A stretch of 64,000 bases of DNA from Caryophanales bacterium UBA4855. GTDB taxonomy: Bacteria; Bacillota_I; Bacilli_A; RFN20; CAG-826. The notes below the pieces were generated by a model that saw only the letters and a list, made by a program, of their open reading frames with translations, did not search any database and was not told where the DNA came from. Location of the stretch: the NCBI GenBank assembly GCA_002399785.1, contig DHEH01000010.1, forward strand, positions 62,001 through 126,000, given 5' to 3'. This document shows positions 53,083 through 61,960 of the stretch, piece by piece. A program made the translations under genes and the position numbers. Numbering within the stretch: position 1 is the first letter of the stretch; the number at the start of each line of letters is the position of its first letter.

Positions 53083-53616
53083 ATGAAAAAATATATTCCA
53101 TACGCTTATAGCGAAAGTTTGTTTGAAATTGATCCTGATTTTTTTAAAAAAATTGGTATTAAATACATTATTTGTGATTTAGATAATACTTTAGACAGCC
53201 ACAAACAAGAAATTCCAAGCGATAGAACTCGTGAATATCTTGAATTATTAAAGAAAAACAATTTAATTCCAATAGTCATTTCTAATAACACCAAAAAAAG
53301 AGTCGACAAATATTGTGAATGTTTAAATTTGTTATATATACCGAGAGCTGGCAAACCATTTACAAAAAACACAAGAAAGTTTTTAAAGACCAACTCAATT
53401 AATCAAGACGAATGTATAATGATTGGTGATCAATTAATGACAGATATAAAATGCGCAAATAAAATTGGCATCAAATCTATATTAACTGAAAACGTAGTAA
53501 ATTCCGATCAATTAGTCACAAAACGGAATAAATTATTCGATAAACCAAAAAGAAATAAATTAAAAAAGCAGAAGCTTTTAATTAATTGGAGGACAATATA
53601 TGGCAGAGTTAAGTAA
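53083..53616 (+). CDS. yqeG: YqeG-family HAD phosphatase
   Basis: 177 residues of the HAD superfamily IIIA group: CDLDNTLDSH (catalytic Asp pair), VISNNTKKR (motif II) and MIGDQLMTDIKCANKIG (motif IV). The substrate is not certain; related enzymes act on phosphatidylglycerophosphate. First gene of the yqeG-yqeH-yqeI-yqeK series. It overlaps yqeH by 17 nt. Confidence 0.93.
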   Translation: MKKYIPYAYSESLFEIDPDFFKKIGIKYIICDLDNTLDSHKQEIPSDRTREYLELLKKNNLIPIVISNNTKKRVDKYCECLNLLYIPRAGKPFTKNTRKFLKTNSINQDECIMIGDQLMTDIKCANKIGIKSILTENVVNSDQLVTKRNKLFDKPKRNKLKKQKLLINWRTIYGRVK

Positions 53617-54739
53617 AGTTTATAGATGTTATCATTGTGGTGTTATTCTTCAAAATGATGACAATAGCAAACCTGGGTACATCGAAAAAGAAGTAATGGA
53701 GAAATACCCTGAAGGACTTTTATTGTGTGATAATTGTTTTAAGAATGAAAGATTTAATAGTTCCCCTAAAGAAGCTGATTTTGAAGTAAGCTACGAAAGT
53801 ATTCTTGGTGAAATAAAAATTAAGAATGCTCTTGTTGTCTATGTTGTTGATGTTTTTTCATTCGAAGGTTCTTTCATTTCTAAATTAAACAAAAAGTTAG
53901 AAGGTATCGATGTTTTTGCTGTAGCTAGCAAAAGAGATTTACTTCCTTCAGAAGCCGACAATGATATTTTGCAACATTACATCGAACATAGATTAAGAGT
54001 GTCAAAATTAACCGTTAAGGATTCGATATTAGTTTCAACAAATAGCGGTTATAACATGAATATACTTCATGAAAAACTAATTAAGTATGGAAAAAATAGA
54101 GATATTTATTTTATTGGTGCAACTACAAGTGGTAAATCAACAATAATTGAAGATTTCCTTCGAAACTATACAAATAACACTCATAACTTAATTACAACTT
54201 ACACTTTCAACGATTCAGATCTTAGAGGTTTTAGAATTCCAATAAATGATAGTCACTATATTTATGAAACTCCAGGAACAAGCATTAATAATTCAATTAT
54301 ATCTAAAGCTGATAAAATTTCACAAAACCAAATTATTCCTAAAAAAACTGTTAAGGCAAGAAACTTTAAATTATCACCAAATAACTCAATATTATTTGGT
54401 GGTCTAGTTGGCATTCAATTAATAAACGGCCCAAGAACGAACGTTTCCTGTTACGCAAGTAGTGAAGTTAATATAAATTTGATAAAGGGTGATTTAGAAA
54501 ATTCATTAACCAATCTATTAAAAAAGAAAAAGGTTTCGCCTATTATCGATTATATAAAATCTGCTACAGATTTTGATGCTTATGATATTCAAATTCCTGA
54601 AAAAGGAAGTAGAGATATTGGTATTTTAGGATTAGGCTGGATTAATTTCATTGGAAACAATCAATTATTTAGAGTTTTTGTCCCTAAAGGAGTTTATGTT
54701 TATACAACAAGAGGAAAAGTTCAATATGTTAACAAGTAA
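53600..54739 (+). CDS. yqeH: Ribosome biogenesis GTPase YqeH
   Basis: Circularly permuted GTPase for 30S assembly. 379 residues: an N-terminal zinc finger (CYHCG ... CDNC), then the G4-type motif ASKRDLLP ahead of G1 GATTSGKST and G3 ETPGTS, which is the permuted order. The C-terminal domain follows. It starts with GGAGG inside yqeG and overlaps yqeI by 14 nt. Confidence 0.96.
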   Translation: MAELSKVYRCYHCGVILQNDDNSKPGYIEKEVMEKYPEGLLLCDNCFKNERFNSSPKEADFEVSYESILGEIKIKNALVVYVVDVFSFEGSFISKLNKKLEGIDVFAVASKRDLLPSEADNDILQHYIEHRLRVSKLTVKDSILVSTNSGYNMNILHEKLIKYGKNRDIYFIGATTSGKSTIIEDFLRNYTNNTHNLITTYTFNDSDLRGFRIPINDSHYIYETPGTSINNSIISKADKISQNQIIPKKTVKARNFKLSPNNSILFGGLVGIQLINGPRTNVSCYASSEVNINLIKGDLENSLTNLLKKKKVSPIIDYIKSATDFDAYDIQIPEKGSRDIGILGLGWINFIGNNQLFRVFVPKGVYVYTTRGKVQYVNK

Positions 54740-55034
54740 AAACAAAAGTCAATTAAGAACAATTGCACACCAAAAGAAAAATTTATTAAAATTTAACATT
54801 GGTAAATCCGATATTGACGAAAATGTTATTAAATTATTAAATAATGCTTTAACAAAATACGAAATTATTAAAATATCTTTTTTAAATTCTTCATTTGCAT
54901 CCAAAACCAAAGAAGAAATGATTTTAGATATTCTTGGAGCAACTAAGTCAGATTTGGTCCAATCCATAGGAAAAACAATCATTATTTATAAGCAAAACTT
55001 AAAACTTAAAGATCATATTACATTAGAAAAATAA
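54726..55034 (+). CDS. yqeI: YhbY-family RNA-binding protein YqeI
   Basis: 102-residue CRM-domain protein that binds pre-ribosomal RNA. ATG 54726 is used because it matches the family N-terminus (LTSKNKSQLRTIAHQKKNLLKFNIGK) and follows a GAGGA site; the longer frame would overlap yqeH needlessly. Near the C-terminus IGKTIIIYKQN is typical. Confidence 0.92.
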   Translation: MLTSKNKSQLRTIAHQKKNLLKFNIGKSDIDENVIKLLNNALTKYEIIKISFLNSSFASKTKEEMILDILGATKSDLVQSIGKTIIIYKQNLKLKDHITLEK

Positions 55035-55036
55035 TC

Positions 55037-55690
55037 ATGGCTAAAAATATTTATTTTGATTCTTCTTGTTTTGTTGTTCAAAAAAATGGAAAAATTAACG
55101 CTAAAAAACGGATTAATGATATTGTTAAAAAGAATATTAGCGAGGAAAGATTTGTTCATTCGCAAAGTGTTGCTCAATTATCATACGATATCGCCGTTAA
55201 ACACAATTTGAAAGATCCGCTTAAATATTTTTTTGCCGGACTAACCCATGATATAGCTAAATTTATCGACAAAAACAAAGAAAGAGAATTAATGAATACT
55301 GTTGTCGAAAAGAAATATCAATGCGTTGATGAATACGCTTTTCACAGCTTTATAGCCCCTTTTATACTGAAAAGTGAATTTAATATTACCGATTCACAAA
55401 TTTTAAATGCTGTCCGTTTCCATTGTACAGGAAAGAAAACTATGTCTACAATGGAAAAAGTTATTTATGCTTCTGATAAAATAGATCCATCTAGAGGCTA
55501 TGATTCAAGCGATATGATTTATGCAATGATGAATATGTCAATAAACAAAGGTTTTGTCTATGTACTAAATAAAAATAAAGAGTTTTTAGATAATAAAAAG
55601 AATAAATTTAATGAAAACGTTTTTAGTATTGAATGCTTCGATCATTATTTAGGAACAAACACAAGCGATGGCAAAATAATTAAACAATAA
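55037..55690 (+). CDS. yqeK: YqeK-type HD-domain diadenosine tetraphosphatase
   Basis: 217 residues with an HD metal site: RFVHSQSVAQLSYDIAV, GLTHDIAKFI (HD), FHSFIAP and VRFHCTG, and the ASDKIDPSRGYD signature. Members hydrolyse Ap4A symmetrically. In most relatives nadD lies between yqeI and yqeK; here only 2 nt separate them. It has an extra N-terminal stretch of about 25 residues without known match. Confidence 0.92.
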   Translation: MAKNIYFDSSCFVVQKNGKINAKKRINDIVKKNISEERFVHSQSVAQLSYDIAVKHNLKDPLKYFFAGLTHDIAKFIDKNKERELMNTVVEKKYQCVDEYAFHSFIAPFILKSEFNITDSQILNAVRFHCTGKKTMSTMEKVIYASDKIDPSRGYDSSDMIYAMMNMSINKGFVYVLNKNKEFLDNKKNKFNENVFSIECFDHYLGTNTSDGKIIKQ

Positions 55691-55818
55691 ATTCAAATTG
55701 TTAATGAATATCGTTATTTTAACAACTTAAATAAATGCATAAAATATTTTTTAACTCTTTTAGTGATACAATTTGCAGTCAAAATATCGACTAATAGATA
55801 TAGGCGATTAATTAGAAA

Positions 55819-57084
55819 TTAAAAAGTAATACCAGTTGAATCGATACTAAAACTCGTAGAAACAATTGGTAAAATCTTTATTCCTAGAGTTTTTGTTTCT
55901 GAATCAACATTATATTTATTCATATTTACAGTTAAAGAATCGAAAGTGGAATATATGTCATAAAATGACAATATGTCAGTTCCGTTATGAGCTGTGTCTT
56001 CATCATCTATAAACGCACTATATTTAAATATAAAATTTGCACTTTTTTCATCATATGACAAACCATCATACCAACTTTGAAAATCTTTTTTAAAAGAATC
56101 TATATTAAAAACTGTCCCATTTACAATATATTTTGAATAAATGTTTGTTAAATCGTATTCTTTATTAAAATAATATGTTCCAAAAACTTTTTGGCCACCA
56201 ACTAATTTTTCACCTTTATAAGATAAATCTTTAAAAATGAAAGAATAAGTAGGGTTATAGTCTTTATTGATAGTGTAATCGGAATAAGTATTGCTGTTTG
56301 ATATGCTAATTTTAGTATTATGTGTAATGGTGGCAATCTTTGTTGAAATTGCCTCTGTATAATTCTCGCTAATAACTTGATTTAATACTAATTCGCTTGA
56401 TAAAAGTTTCTTTTCGCAATCAATTGATGCAGTAGCGAACATGGAATTATCATAATTAGATATGCCTTTTAATATCATCTGCTCACCAAAATATTTTGTT
56501 CTCTTAATATTGCACGATAAATCCTTATTATCAACTAATGTTAAATAATCTAATACGTTTTTATTGATTGCCCAATCAGAATCTTTATTTTTCCAATAAA
56601 TTTGCCATTTAACACCCGTATCAGCATAATATGAAGGGGTAATAGTGGCTGATATTTTATATTCGTCAGCACTGATTCTTGCCATTTTAACGGACATAAG
56701 TGATAGGTCGCTAGGTAACAAATTTAAATTATTATCTTCTCCATCGATAATAGTAAGCTTTGCTTCGCATTTTTTCACAACATCGTTGTATTTAAAATCA
56801 ATAAAATAAGTGTAAACATCAACTTTTACACACTCAGCGACAATTTGGTTCTTTGAATTTCTTATTGTATGTGATTCTTTCATTTGATCCGGCATATCGA
56901 TGTCTAGTTTATGTGGTATTCCATCATAAACAACTTCTTTATCTTTGACAGTGATTTTTTCAAATAAGTTGTTTGATGAATTGTGACCAAGACCATAACC
57001 AACAAAAACCGCACCAGCCGTAAGAGCACCAAGCAAAACTGATGCTGTAGCAACAACAATAAAAACTTTACTTTTTTTCTTCAT
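55819..57084 (-). CDS. Secreted or membrane-anchored protein, Ig-like repeats possible
   Basis: 421 residues with an N-terminal signal/anchor (MKKKSKVFIVVATASVLLGALTAGA... without a lipobox Cys). The first mature segment, KEVVYDGIPHKLDID, resembles MBG/Ig-like cell-surface domains; the rest is rich in Ser, Asn, Tyr and beta-prone, with no catalytic motif. The start has an AAGGAG site. It is transcribed alone, probably surface-exposed. The function is unknown. Confidence 0.7.
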   Translation of the reverse strand: MKKKSKVFIVVATASVLLGALTAGAVFVGYGLGHNSSNNLFEKITVKDKEVVYDGIPHKLDIDMPDQMKESHTIRNSKNQIVAECVKVDVYTYFIDFKYNDVVKKCEAKLTIIDGEDNNLNLLPSDLSLMSVKMARISADEYKISATITPSYYADTGVKWQIYWKNKDSDWAINKNVLDYLTLVDNKDLSCNIKRTKYFGEQMILKGISNYDNSMFATASIDCEKKLLSSELVLNQVISENYTEAISTKIATITHNTKISISNSNTYSDYTINKDYNPTYSFIFKDLSYKGEKLVGGQKVFGTYYFNKEYDLTNIYSKYIVNGTVFNIDSFKKDFQSWYDGLSYDEKSANFIFKYSAFIDDEDTAHNGTDILSFYDIYSTFDSLTVNMNKYNVDSETKTLGIKILPIVSTSFSIDSTGITF

Positions 57085-57239
57085 TTATTTTCTCCTTTTA
57101 TGATTTGCTTATAAAAAAGCAGTGTTAATTCAACAAAATGCTTTAATAGTTATTTTTAGTAAATTAGTGTATCAAATTATCGTTTTTAAATTACTTCGGA
57201 TAATATCTATTATGTAAATAAAAAGTATTTAAACATTCG

Positions 57240-57255
57240 AATATATCGATATATT
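57240..57255. repeat. 16-bp perfect palindrome upstream of the secreted protein gene
   Basis: AATATATCGATATATT, overlapping TCGAATATATCG (57237-57248), a 12-mer that also occurs at 53002-53013 before yqeG. Possible operator; the AT-rich background weakens it. Confidence 0.35.
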
Positions 57256-57306
57256 TTGTGCAACAAACAAAAATTTAACGAAATTATTAGTTATATTTAA
57301 TCGTAG

Positions 57307-57351
57307 TTATCCACATTTTTATGATATTAAAATATTACTAATTAACTACTA
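57307..57351 (+). other. Second DnaA-box plus ACTA site
   Basis: TTATCCACA (57307-57315) followed by TACTAATTA (57336-57344) and further ACTA copies up to 57351, in the 275-bp gap between two minus-strand genes. It repeats the arrangement at 47058-47098. Confidence 0.35.
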
Positions 57352-57359
57352 ATTTAATA

Positions 57360-57947
57360 CTAACATACCTTAACTACAGTACATTTAAATTGGTAATCCA
57401 TAATTTTGTTTAATAATTTAATGTAAAAAGACATCACATCAAAAACAACATCATTAAAGACATGCGCAACTTCTTTTTGTTGAATTCCAGGAATTAAAAA
57501 GCGTTTTTTCTGGATAAAACGAATTTCTTGAATTGCAGCAATATATTCAGAATTGCCAAAATTAGGAATCAAACCTATGTTTAAGCCTTCTTTTAAGCAA
57601 ACTTCATTCTTTACCTTATATATTGGACAAATAATTGCTAAAGGCTGCCATTTATTTGACATTTCAAGAACTATACATAAACCTTTAATAATTGATCCAT
57701 CTGAATTTGCGGCTTTTGCGTATTCATGAATTGAACCCTGACTTAAATTTATGTCATGTGATTTAGAGAAAGAACTAGATAGATTTTCTCGAGCATTTTC
57801 CATCCAAGTTAATTGTGATTGCAATGAACTATTCTTTTCAAAATCAATGACATAAACGGGCTCTTTTAACGAATTTGCATCTTTATCCATAATAAAATAC
57901 CTAGAATAATTTAAACCTTCGTGCACAGAAAATTTAAATTTATTCAT
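57360..57947 (-). CDS. Hypothetical protein, faint PemK/MazF-like pattern
   Basis: 195 residues, soluble, with no signal peptide. The middle, LSQGSIHEYAKAANSDGSI then GLCIVLEMSNK and IICPIYK, faintly follows the beta-barrel pattern of PemK/MazF proteins (GDI...GxE...RPaLVI...aPIt), but I cannot confirm it, and no antitoxin gene is next to it. The conserved 12-bp element ends 6 nt before this ATG, in the same layout as for comEA, so it is probably a member of the same regulon. The AAAGG just before the ATG is too close for a normal ribosome site, so a leaderless start is possible. Confidence 0.65.
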   Translation of the reverse strand: MNKFKFSVHEGLNYSRYFIMDKDANSLKEPVYVIDFEKNSSLQSQLTWMENARENLSSSFSKSHDINLSQGSIHEYAKAANSDGSIIKGLCIVLEMSNKWQPLAIICPIYKVKNEVCLKEGLNIGLIPNFGNSEYIAAIQEIRFIQKKRFLIPGIQQKEVAHVFNDVVFDVMSFYIKLLNKIMDYQFKCTVVKVC

Positions 57948-57953
57948 TCCTTT

Positions 57954-57965
57954 ACATACAAGATG
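57954..57965 (-). promoter_or_regulatory. Conserved 12-bp element, copy C (minus strand)
   Basis: Minus strand CATCTTGTATGT, 6 nt before the ATG at 57947. The upstream flank on the same strand (57966-57993) reads TTCTTCTTAATTTTTAGACTTTATAGA, almost the same as copy B at 29591-29616. Confidence 0.6.
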
Positions 57966-57995
57966 TCTATAAAGTCTAAAAATTAAGAAGAAAAT

Positions 57996-58775
57996 TTAAT
58001 TTATTTTTTCTTTAATGCGTTTTCTTAATAAAAACAATAATAAATCTATAATTCCGTAAACAAAAATGACAATTATTACATATGAGTAAATATCTATAAA
58101 ATTAAAAGTTATACTTTGTGCTTCATATATTAAATAGCCTAATCCCCTAATAGAACCATAACCAATAAGTATTTCTGACATTATTTCCACTTTTAAACCC
58201 AATCCTATCGATTGAATGAGACCCAAATTAATATAAGGAAAAGACATTGGTAACAAAACCTTTAGAAACACTTTTGGTCTATAAAACCCTTCCATTTTAC
58301 AAGATTCTATTATGTATTTGTCGATATTTATAAAACCATTTAATGTTGACTCATACATAATAGGAAAAATTACCAAAAATACGATAATTAAATAAGAAGC
58401 AAAACCTTTAGAAAACAATATTAATAATATTACTACACAAACAGTTGGTATTATCTTAAAAAAACTAACAAAAGGTCTTAAAAAATTCCTTAACAGTTCA
58501 ATATAAAACGATAAAACACCAAAAACAAACCCAAAAATTAGAGAAAATATAATTGCTAGCAAGGCCATCCCTAAAGTAGTTAATGTAGATAAATAGATGC
58601 TTTTTTGAGTTAAAAGTAATCCTAAATTAGCAAATGTATCAATAACATTAGGAAAAACATAAGGAGAATTATAAGATCTACTTGCAACATCCCAAACAAG
58701 AAATAAAAAAACAATTCCTAAAATCACAAATAGAATATTTATTAAGCTTTTGTGATTTTTATAGAATTGTTTCAT
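57996..58775 (-). CDS. ABC transporter permease (SsuC/TauC-like)
   Basis: 259 residues with about six membrane helices and the binding-protein-dependent permease EAA-like loop (ESCKMEGFYRPKVFLKVLLPMSFPY). The size and pattern fit the nitrate/sulfonate/taurine/thiamine-precursor group. It follows the binding lipoprotein gene by 12 nt. No ATPase gene is nearby, so the ATP-binding partner must be encoded elsewhere. The substrate cannot be told. Confidence 0.85.
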   Translation of the reverse strand: MKQFYKNHKSLINILFVILGIVFLFLVWDVASRSYNSPYVFPNVIDTFANLGLLLTQKSIYLSTLTTLGMALLAIIFSLIFGFVFGVLSFYIELLRNFLRPFVSFFKIIPTVCVVILLILFSKGFASYLIIVFLVIFPIMYESTLNGFINIDKYIIESCKMEGFYRPKVFLKVLLPMSFPYINLGLIQSIGLGLKVEIMSEILIGYGSIRGLGYLIYEAQSITFNFIDIYSYVIIVIFVYGIIDLLLFLLRKRIKEKIN

Positions 58776-58787
58776 ATTAAATTAATT

Positions 58788-59813
58788 TTATATATGATTC
58801 GCCGAAGCGCTTCCAATTTCAATTAAAAACTCATTAATTTTGGTAGTATTAATAGCTTTATCCCCTCCGATTAATCCTTTAGGATCGCTAATCCCAAACA
58901 AATTAGAACTATTTTTTTGTAAAGGATCAATTAAAGAAGAATTGAAACCAAATTTTTTAGTAAAATCATCAGAAGTCATTTTGCTATTTGTAATATCTTC
59001 AATTACTTTTGTTGGATTATTAATAGCATTAGTCATATCTTTTTTTACTTGAACCATAAAATTATTAACATTTGTTAAACTACTTTCATAATAAGAATTT
59101 TTAACAAATAAGCCACCTTGTGGAATAAAATCAAATTTTCCATCAGTTTTTTCTTTTATCCAAGTTGTACAATTTTTATAATCTTTAACTTTATTGTTTT
59201 TATTTAACACATTTTGAAGAGCAGGCTCCGCAATTAAAGCCCAATAAGACGTATATTCACCATCAGGTCCAGCAATTAACTTTTGAGCAACTGCACTTAC
59301 GCCAGTTTCTAAATAATTAATAGTCGATCCAGATTCGTATGCTTCAGGAACTAAAAACTTCATGATTTCATCAGTCATCAATCCTTTTCCGAAAGAAACA
59401 AAATGATCACCAATAGCAGGGACCGCATCTACTTCTTGATTAAAACCCACAAGATGATAATTTCCGCTAGTCAAGAGACCAAGAAAAGTATATTTAGCCT
59501 TATTAGCCTTAACTAATTTCAAAGCATTCACAGCATCAAATACGACGTAATTATAAAATGAATTTGTATCTAGTAATTGAGCTGGAATATCAGCAGGCGT
59601 CGTTGTTGTAAGCGAACTCGTCGTTAAAACTTTACTATATACAGCTAAATTTGGTGCACCAGCAGGAGATAGCATCATTGAATCTTTGTCTAAATAATCA
59701 ATGCTGTCTTCATTGTTATCATCATCGTTATTAGCAGCTGAATTACAACTTGCCAAAGAGACAATAGATGTAACGACTGCCAAAAAACCTAATAATTTAT
59801 AACTTTTTTTCAT
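58788..59813 (-). CDS. ABC transporter substrate-binding lipoprotein
   Basis: 341 residues starting MKKSYKLLGFLAVVTSIVSLASC; LASC is the lipobox and Cys23 the lipid site, followed by an Asn/Asp-rich linker. The body is of the NMT1/SsuA-like type, with MLSPAGAPNLAVYSKV as the first strand. It is anchored outside the membrane and works with the permease downstream. The ligand is unknown. Confidence 0.85.
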   Translation of the reverse strand: MKKSYKLLGFLAVVTSIVSLASCNSAANNDDDNNEDSIDYLDKDSMMLSPAGAPNLAVYSKVLTTSSLTTTTPADIPAQLLDTNSFYNYVVFDAVNALKLVKANKAKYTFLGLLTSGNYHLVGFNQEVDAVPAIGDHFVSFGKGLMTDEIMKFLVPEAYESGSTINYLETGVSAVAQKLIAGPDGEYTSYWALIAEPALQNVLNKNNKVKDYKNCTTWIKEKTDGKFDFIPQGGLFVKNSYYESSLTNVNNFMVQVKKDMTNAINNPTKVIEDITNSKMTSDDFTKKFGFNSSLIDPLQKNSSNLFGISDPKGLIGGDKAINTTKINEFLIEIGSASANHI

Positions 59814-59834
59814 AATGGCAAATCTCTTTAATTC

Positions 59835-61043
59835 CTATTTCAATATCTCTTCGATTGGATCGCCAACCATTGTTTTATCTTTTTTAAGACCAAAATTCTC
59901 TAAAATAGTTGAACCAATAGCTCCAAAGGATTGAACATCGCCAAGACATCTTCCGTCATTAATTGCTTTAGAATAAACCAATAATGGGACTTTTTCACGA
60001 GTATGATCAGTTCCTCCCCAAGTTGGATCATTTCCGTGATCTGCTGTAACCATAATTAAATCATCATCATTAATCGAAGATATCAATTCTTTTAATCTAG
60101 GATCAAATTCTTCAATACATTTTGCATAACCTAAAGTATTTCTTCTATGTCCAAATTCGCTATCAAATTCAACAAGATTTACAAAACATAGACCTTCTTT
60201 AAAATTTTTCGATTTAGCAATTTCAATAGTTTTATCCATTCCGTCTTGATTAGAAATAGTATGAACAGTCTCAGTGACACCTACGCTATTAAATATATCG
60301 TTAATTTTACCAACACAACTTACGGATAAGTTGTTATCTTTAAGAATATCCATAGCTGTAATTCCACTTGGACTAACAGCGTAATCGTGCCTATTGCTTG
60401 TACGTTTAAATTCACCGACTTTTTCGCCAACAAAAGGACGTGCGATAACTCTTCCAACAAACCATTCAGGTTTCATACATAATTTACGAGCAATTTCGCA
60501 ACATCTATAAAGCTCGTTTAAGCCCATATACTTTTCAGAGCCGCATAATTGAAGAACTGAATCGCTAGATGTATAAATAATTAAAGCATTTTCTTTAATT
60601 GATTGTTCTCCTAAATCATTAAGAATAACGGTACCGCTACTAGCATAATTTCCAATTAATTTATGTCCAGTTTTCTTACTTAATTCATCTAATAAATCTT
60701 GAGGAAAACCTGTATCCGTAAATGTTTTAAATGGTTTTGTAGTTAAAATTCCCATCATTTCCCAATGACCAGTCATTGTATCTTTTCCGTTACTAGATTC
60801 ATTTAACTTAATCGAATAACTATTTGGGTGCTTAACAATAGCGACATCATTCAATTCATCGATATCAGCAACTCCCAAACTTTCTAATGTAGGAATATTT
60901 AATTTTTTTGCTTCACTAATATGTTTAAATGTATTTGCTCCAAGGTCGCTAATTTCACCAGTTTGATGAAAAGCATTTTGATCCTTAGCATGTCCGATTC
61001 CTAAAGAATCCATAACAATTACAAAAATTCTTTTATATTTCAT
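59835..61043 (-). CDS. deoB: Phosphopentomutase
   Basis: Interconverts (deoxy)ribose-1- and -5-phosphate, feeding deoC. 402 residues of the alkaline phosphatase superfamily: IVMDSLGIGHAKD (metal Asp), GKDTMTGHWEMMG (catalytic Thr), VEFDSEFGHRRN and TADHGNDPTWGGTDHTRE. The start has a GGGGAG site. The order xerD-deoB is as in Bacillus; the purine nucleoside phosphorylase gene that usually follows is replaced by the ABC genes. Confidence 0.97.
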   Translation of the reverse strand: MKYKRIFVIVMDSLGIGHAKDQNAFHQTGEISDLGANTFKHISEAKKLNIPTLESLGVADIDELNDVAIVKHPNSYSIKLNESSNGKDTMTGHWEMMGILTTKPFKTFTDTGFPQDLLDELSKKTGHKLIGNYASSGTVILNDLGEQSIKENALIIYTSSDSVLQLCGSEKYMGLNELYRCCEIARKLCMKPEWFVGRVIARPFVGEKVGEFKRTSNRHDYAVSPSGITAMDILKDNNLSVSCVGKINDIFNSVGVTETVHTISNQDGMDKTIEIAKSKNFKEGLCFVNLVEFDSEFGHRRNTLGYAKCIEEFDPRLKELISSINDDDLIMVTADHGNDPTWGGTDHTREKVPLLVYSKAINDGRCLGDVQSFGAIGSTILENFGLKKDKTMVGDPIEEILK

Positions 61044-61078
61044 ATAATCTCCCCGATATTTCTTCTATTTATTATATT

Positions 61079-61960
61079 TTATTTCTTTTTCCAATACAAA
61101 TCATAAGCGTTAATAATGTGTTGATTACTTAAATGTGTATAAATTTGGGTAGTTTCTACCTTGGTATGACCAAGCATTTCTTGTACTGCCCTTAAATCTG
61201 CTCCATTTTCTAATAAATGAGTTGCAAAAGAGTGCCTTAAAGTATGCGGATGAATATCTTTTTCGATTCCACATTGTTTTGCATATTTTTTAATACAAGT
61301 AAAAAAATATTGTCTAGATAATCTCTTGCCTTGTTTGTTAAGAAAAACATAGTTTTTTTCGACAATTACACCTTTATTCCTTACTTCAGAAATATACATT
61401 TTAAGAAATTTTATTGATTCATCTCTGATTGGAATCGATCTTTCTTTTTTACCTTTTCCTACAACTGTGATTATATGTTCATCAACATTTATTTGTTTAA
61501 GTTGCAAGTTTATTAATTCACTAACTCTCAAACCGGACGAATACATAGTCTCAATCATGGCTTTATCACGTAATTTATTGCCTTTTTTGATATTTGGAAC
61601 CGACATTAAACGATCTATTTCTGCAACAGTTAAATAAACTGGCAAGGTTTTCTCTCTTTTTGGCATTATGATTGGTTTTACAAGACCTTTTTTAATACCT
61701 TCAGTATCCAAAAATAAGAAAAAATTCTTTAAAACTGTAATTCTTCGAGCAATTGAACTAGTTTTAAGACCGTTTAACGATTGTTGATAAGTAAATTCTT
61801 CGATATCAGAATCATTCAAGTCATCTATCGTCTTTTTGTCTGGAAAATATTTTAAAAATAAACGAAAATCTTCGTTATAGTCGTATATTGTTATTTTTGT
61901 TAAATTTTTTTCAAATAAACAATATTGAATAAATCTTGAAATAGCATCACTTAGATCCAT
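61079..61960 (-). CDS. xerD: Tyrosine recombinase XerD
   Basis: Resolves chromosome dimers at dif with a partner recombinase. The start at 61960 (MDLSDAISRFIQYCLFEKNL) is chosen over 61978, which overlaps dinB more. 293 residues, with the catalytic set: Arg in SSGLRVSEL, Lys in GKGKKERS, HTLRHSFATHLLE (HxxR), GHTKVETTQIY (His, Tyr). The xerD-deoB pairing supports XerD over XerC. Confidence 0.92.
   Translation of the reverse strand: MDLSDAISRFIQYCLFEKNLTKITIYDYNEDFRLFLKYFPDKKTIDDLNDSDIEEFTYQQSLNGLKTSSIARRITVLKNFFLFLDTEGIKKGLVKPIIMPKREKTLPVYLTVAEIDRLMSVPNIKKGNKLRDKAMIETMYSSGLRVSELINLQLKQINVDEHIITVVGKGKKERSIPIRDESIKFLKMYISEVRNKGVIVEKNYVFLNKQGKRLSRQYFFTCIKKYAKQCGIEKDIHPHTLRHSFATHLLENGADLRAVQEMLGHTKVETTQIYTHLSNQHIINAYDLYWKKK

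Noticed and set aside
55699..55730. Inverted repeat TTGTTAA...TTAACAA as a Rex site or terminator
   Set aside because: The spacer is too long (about 14 nt) for a Rex site, and no T run follows, so neither role is supported.
57360..57947. ComK-like competence regulator
   Set aside because: The size is right and the upstream element suggests competence, but I could not see the ComK family pattern in the sequence.
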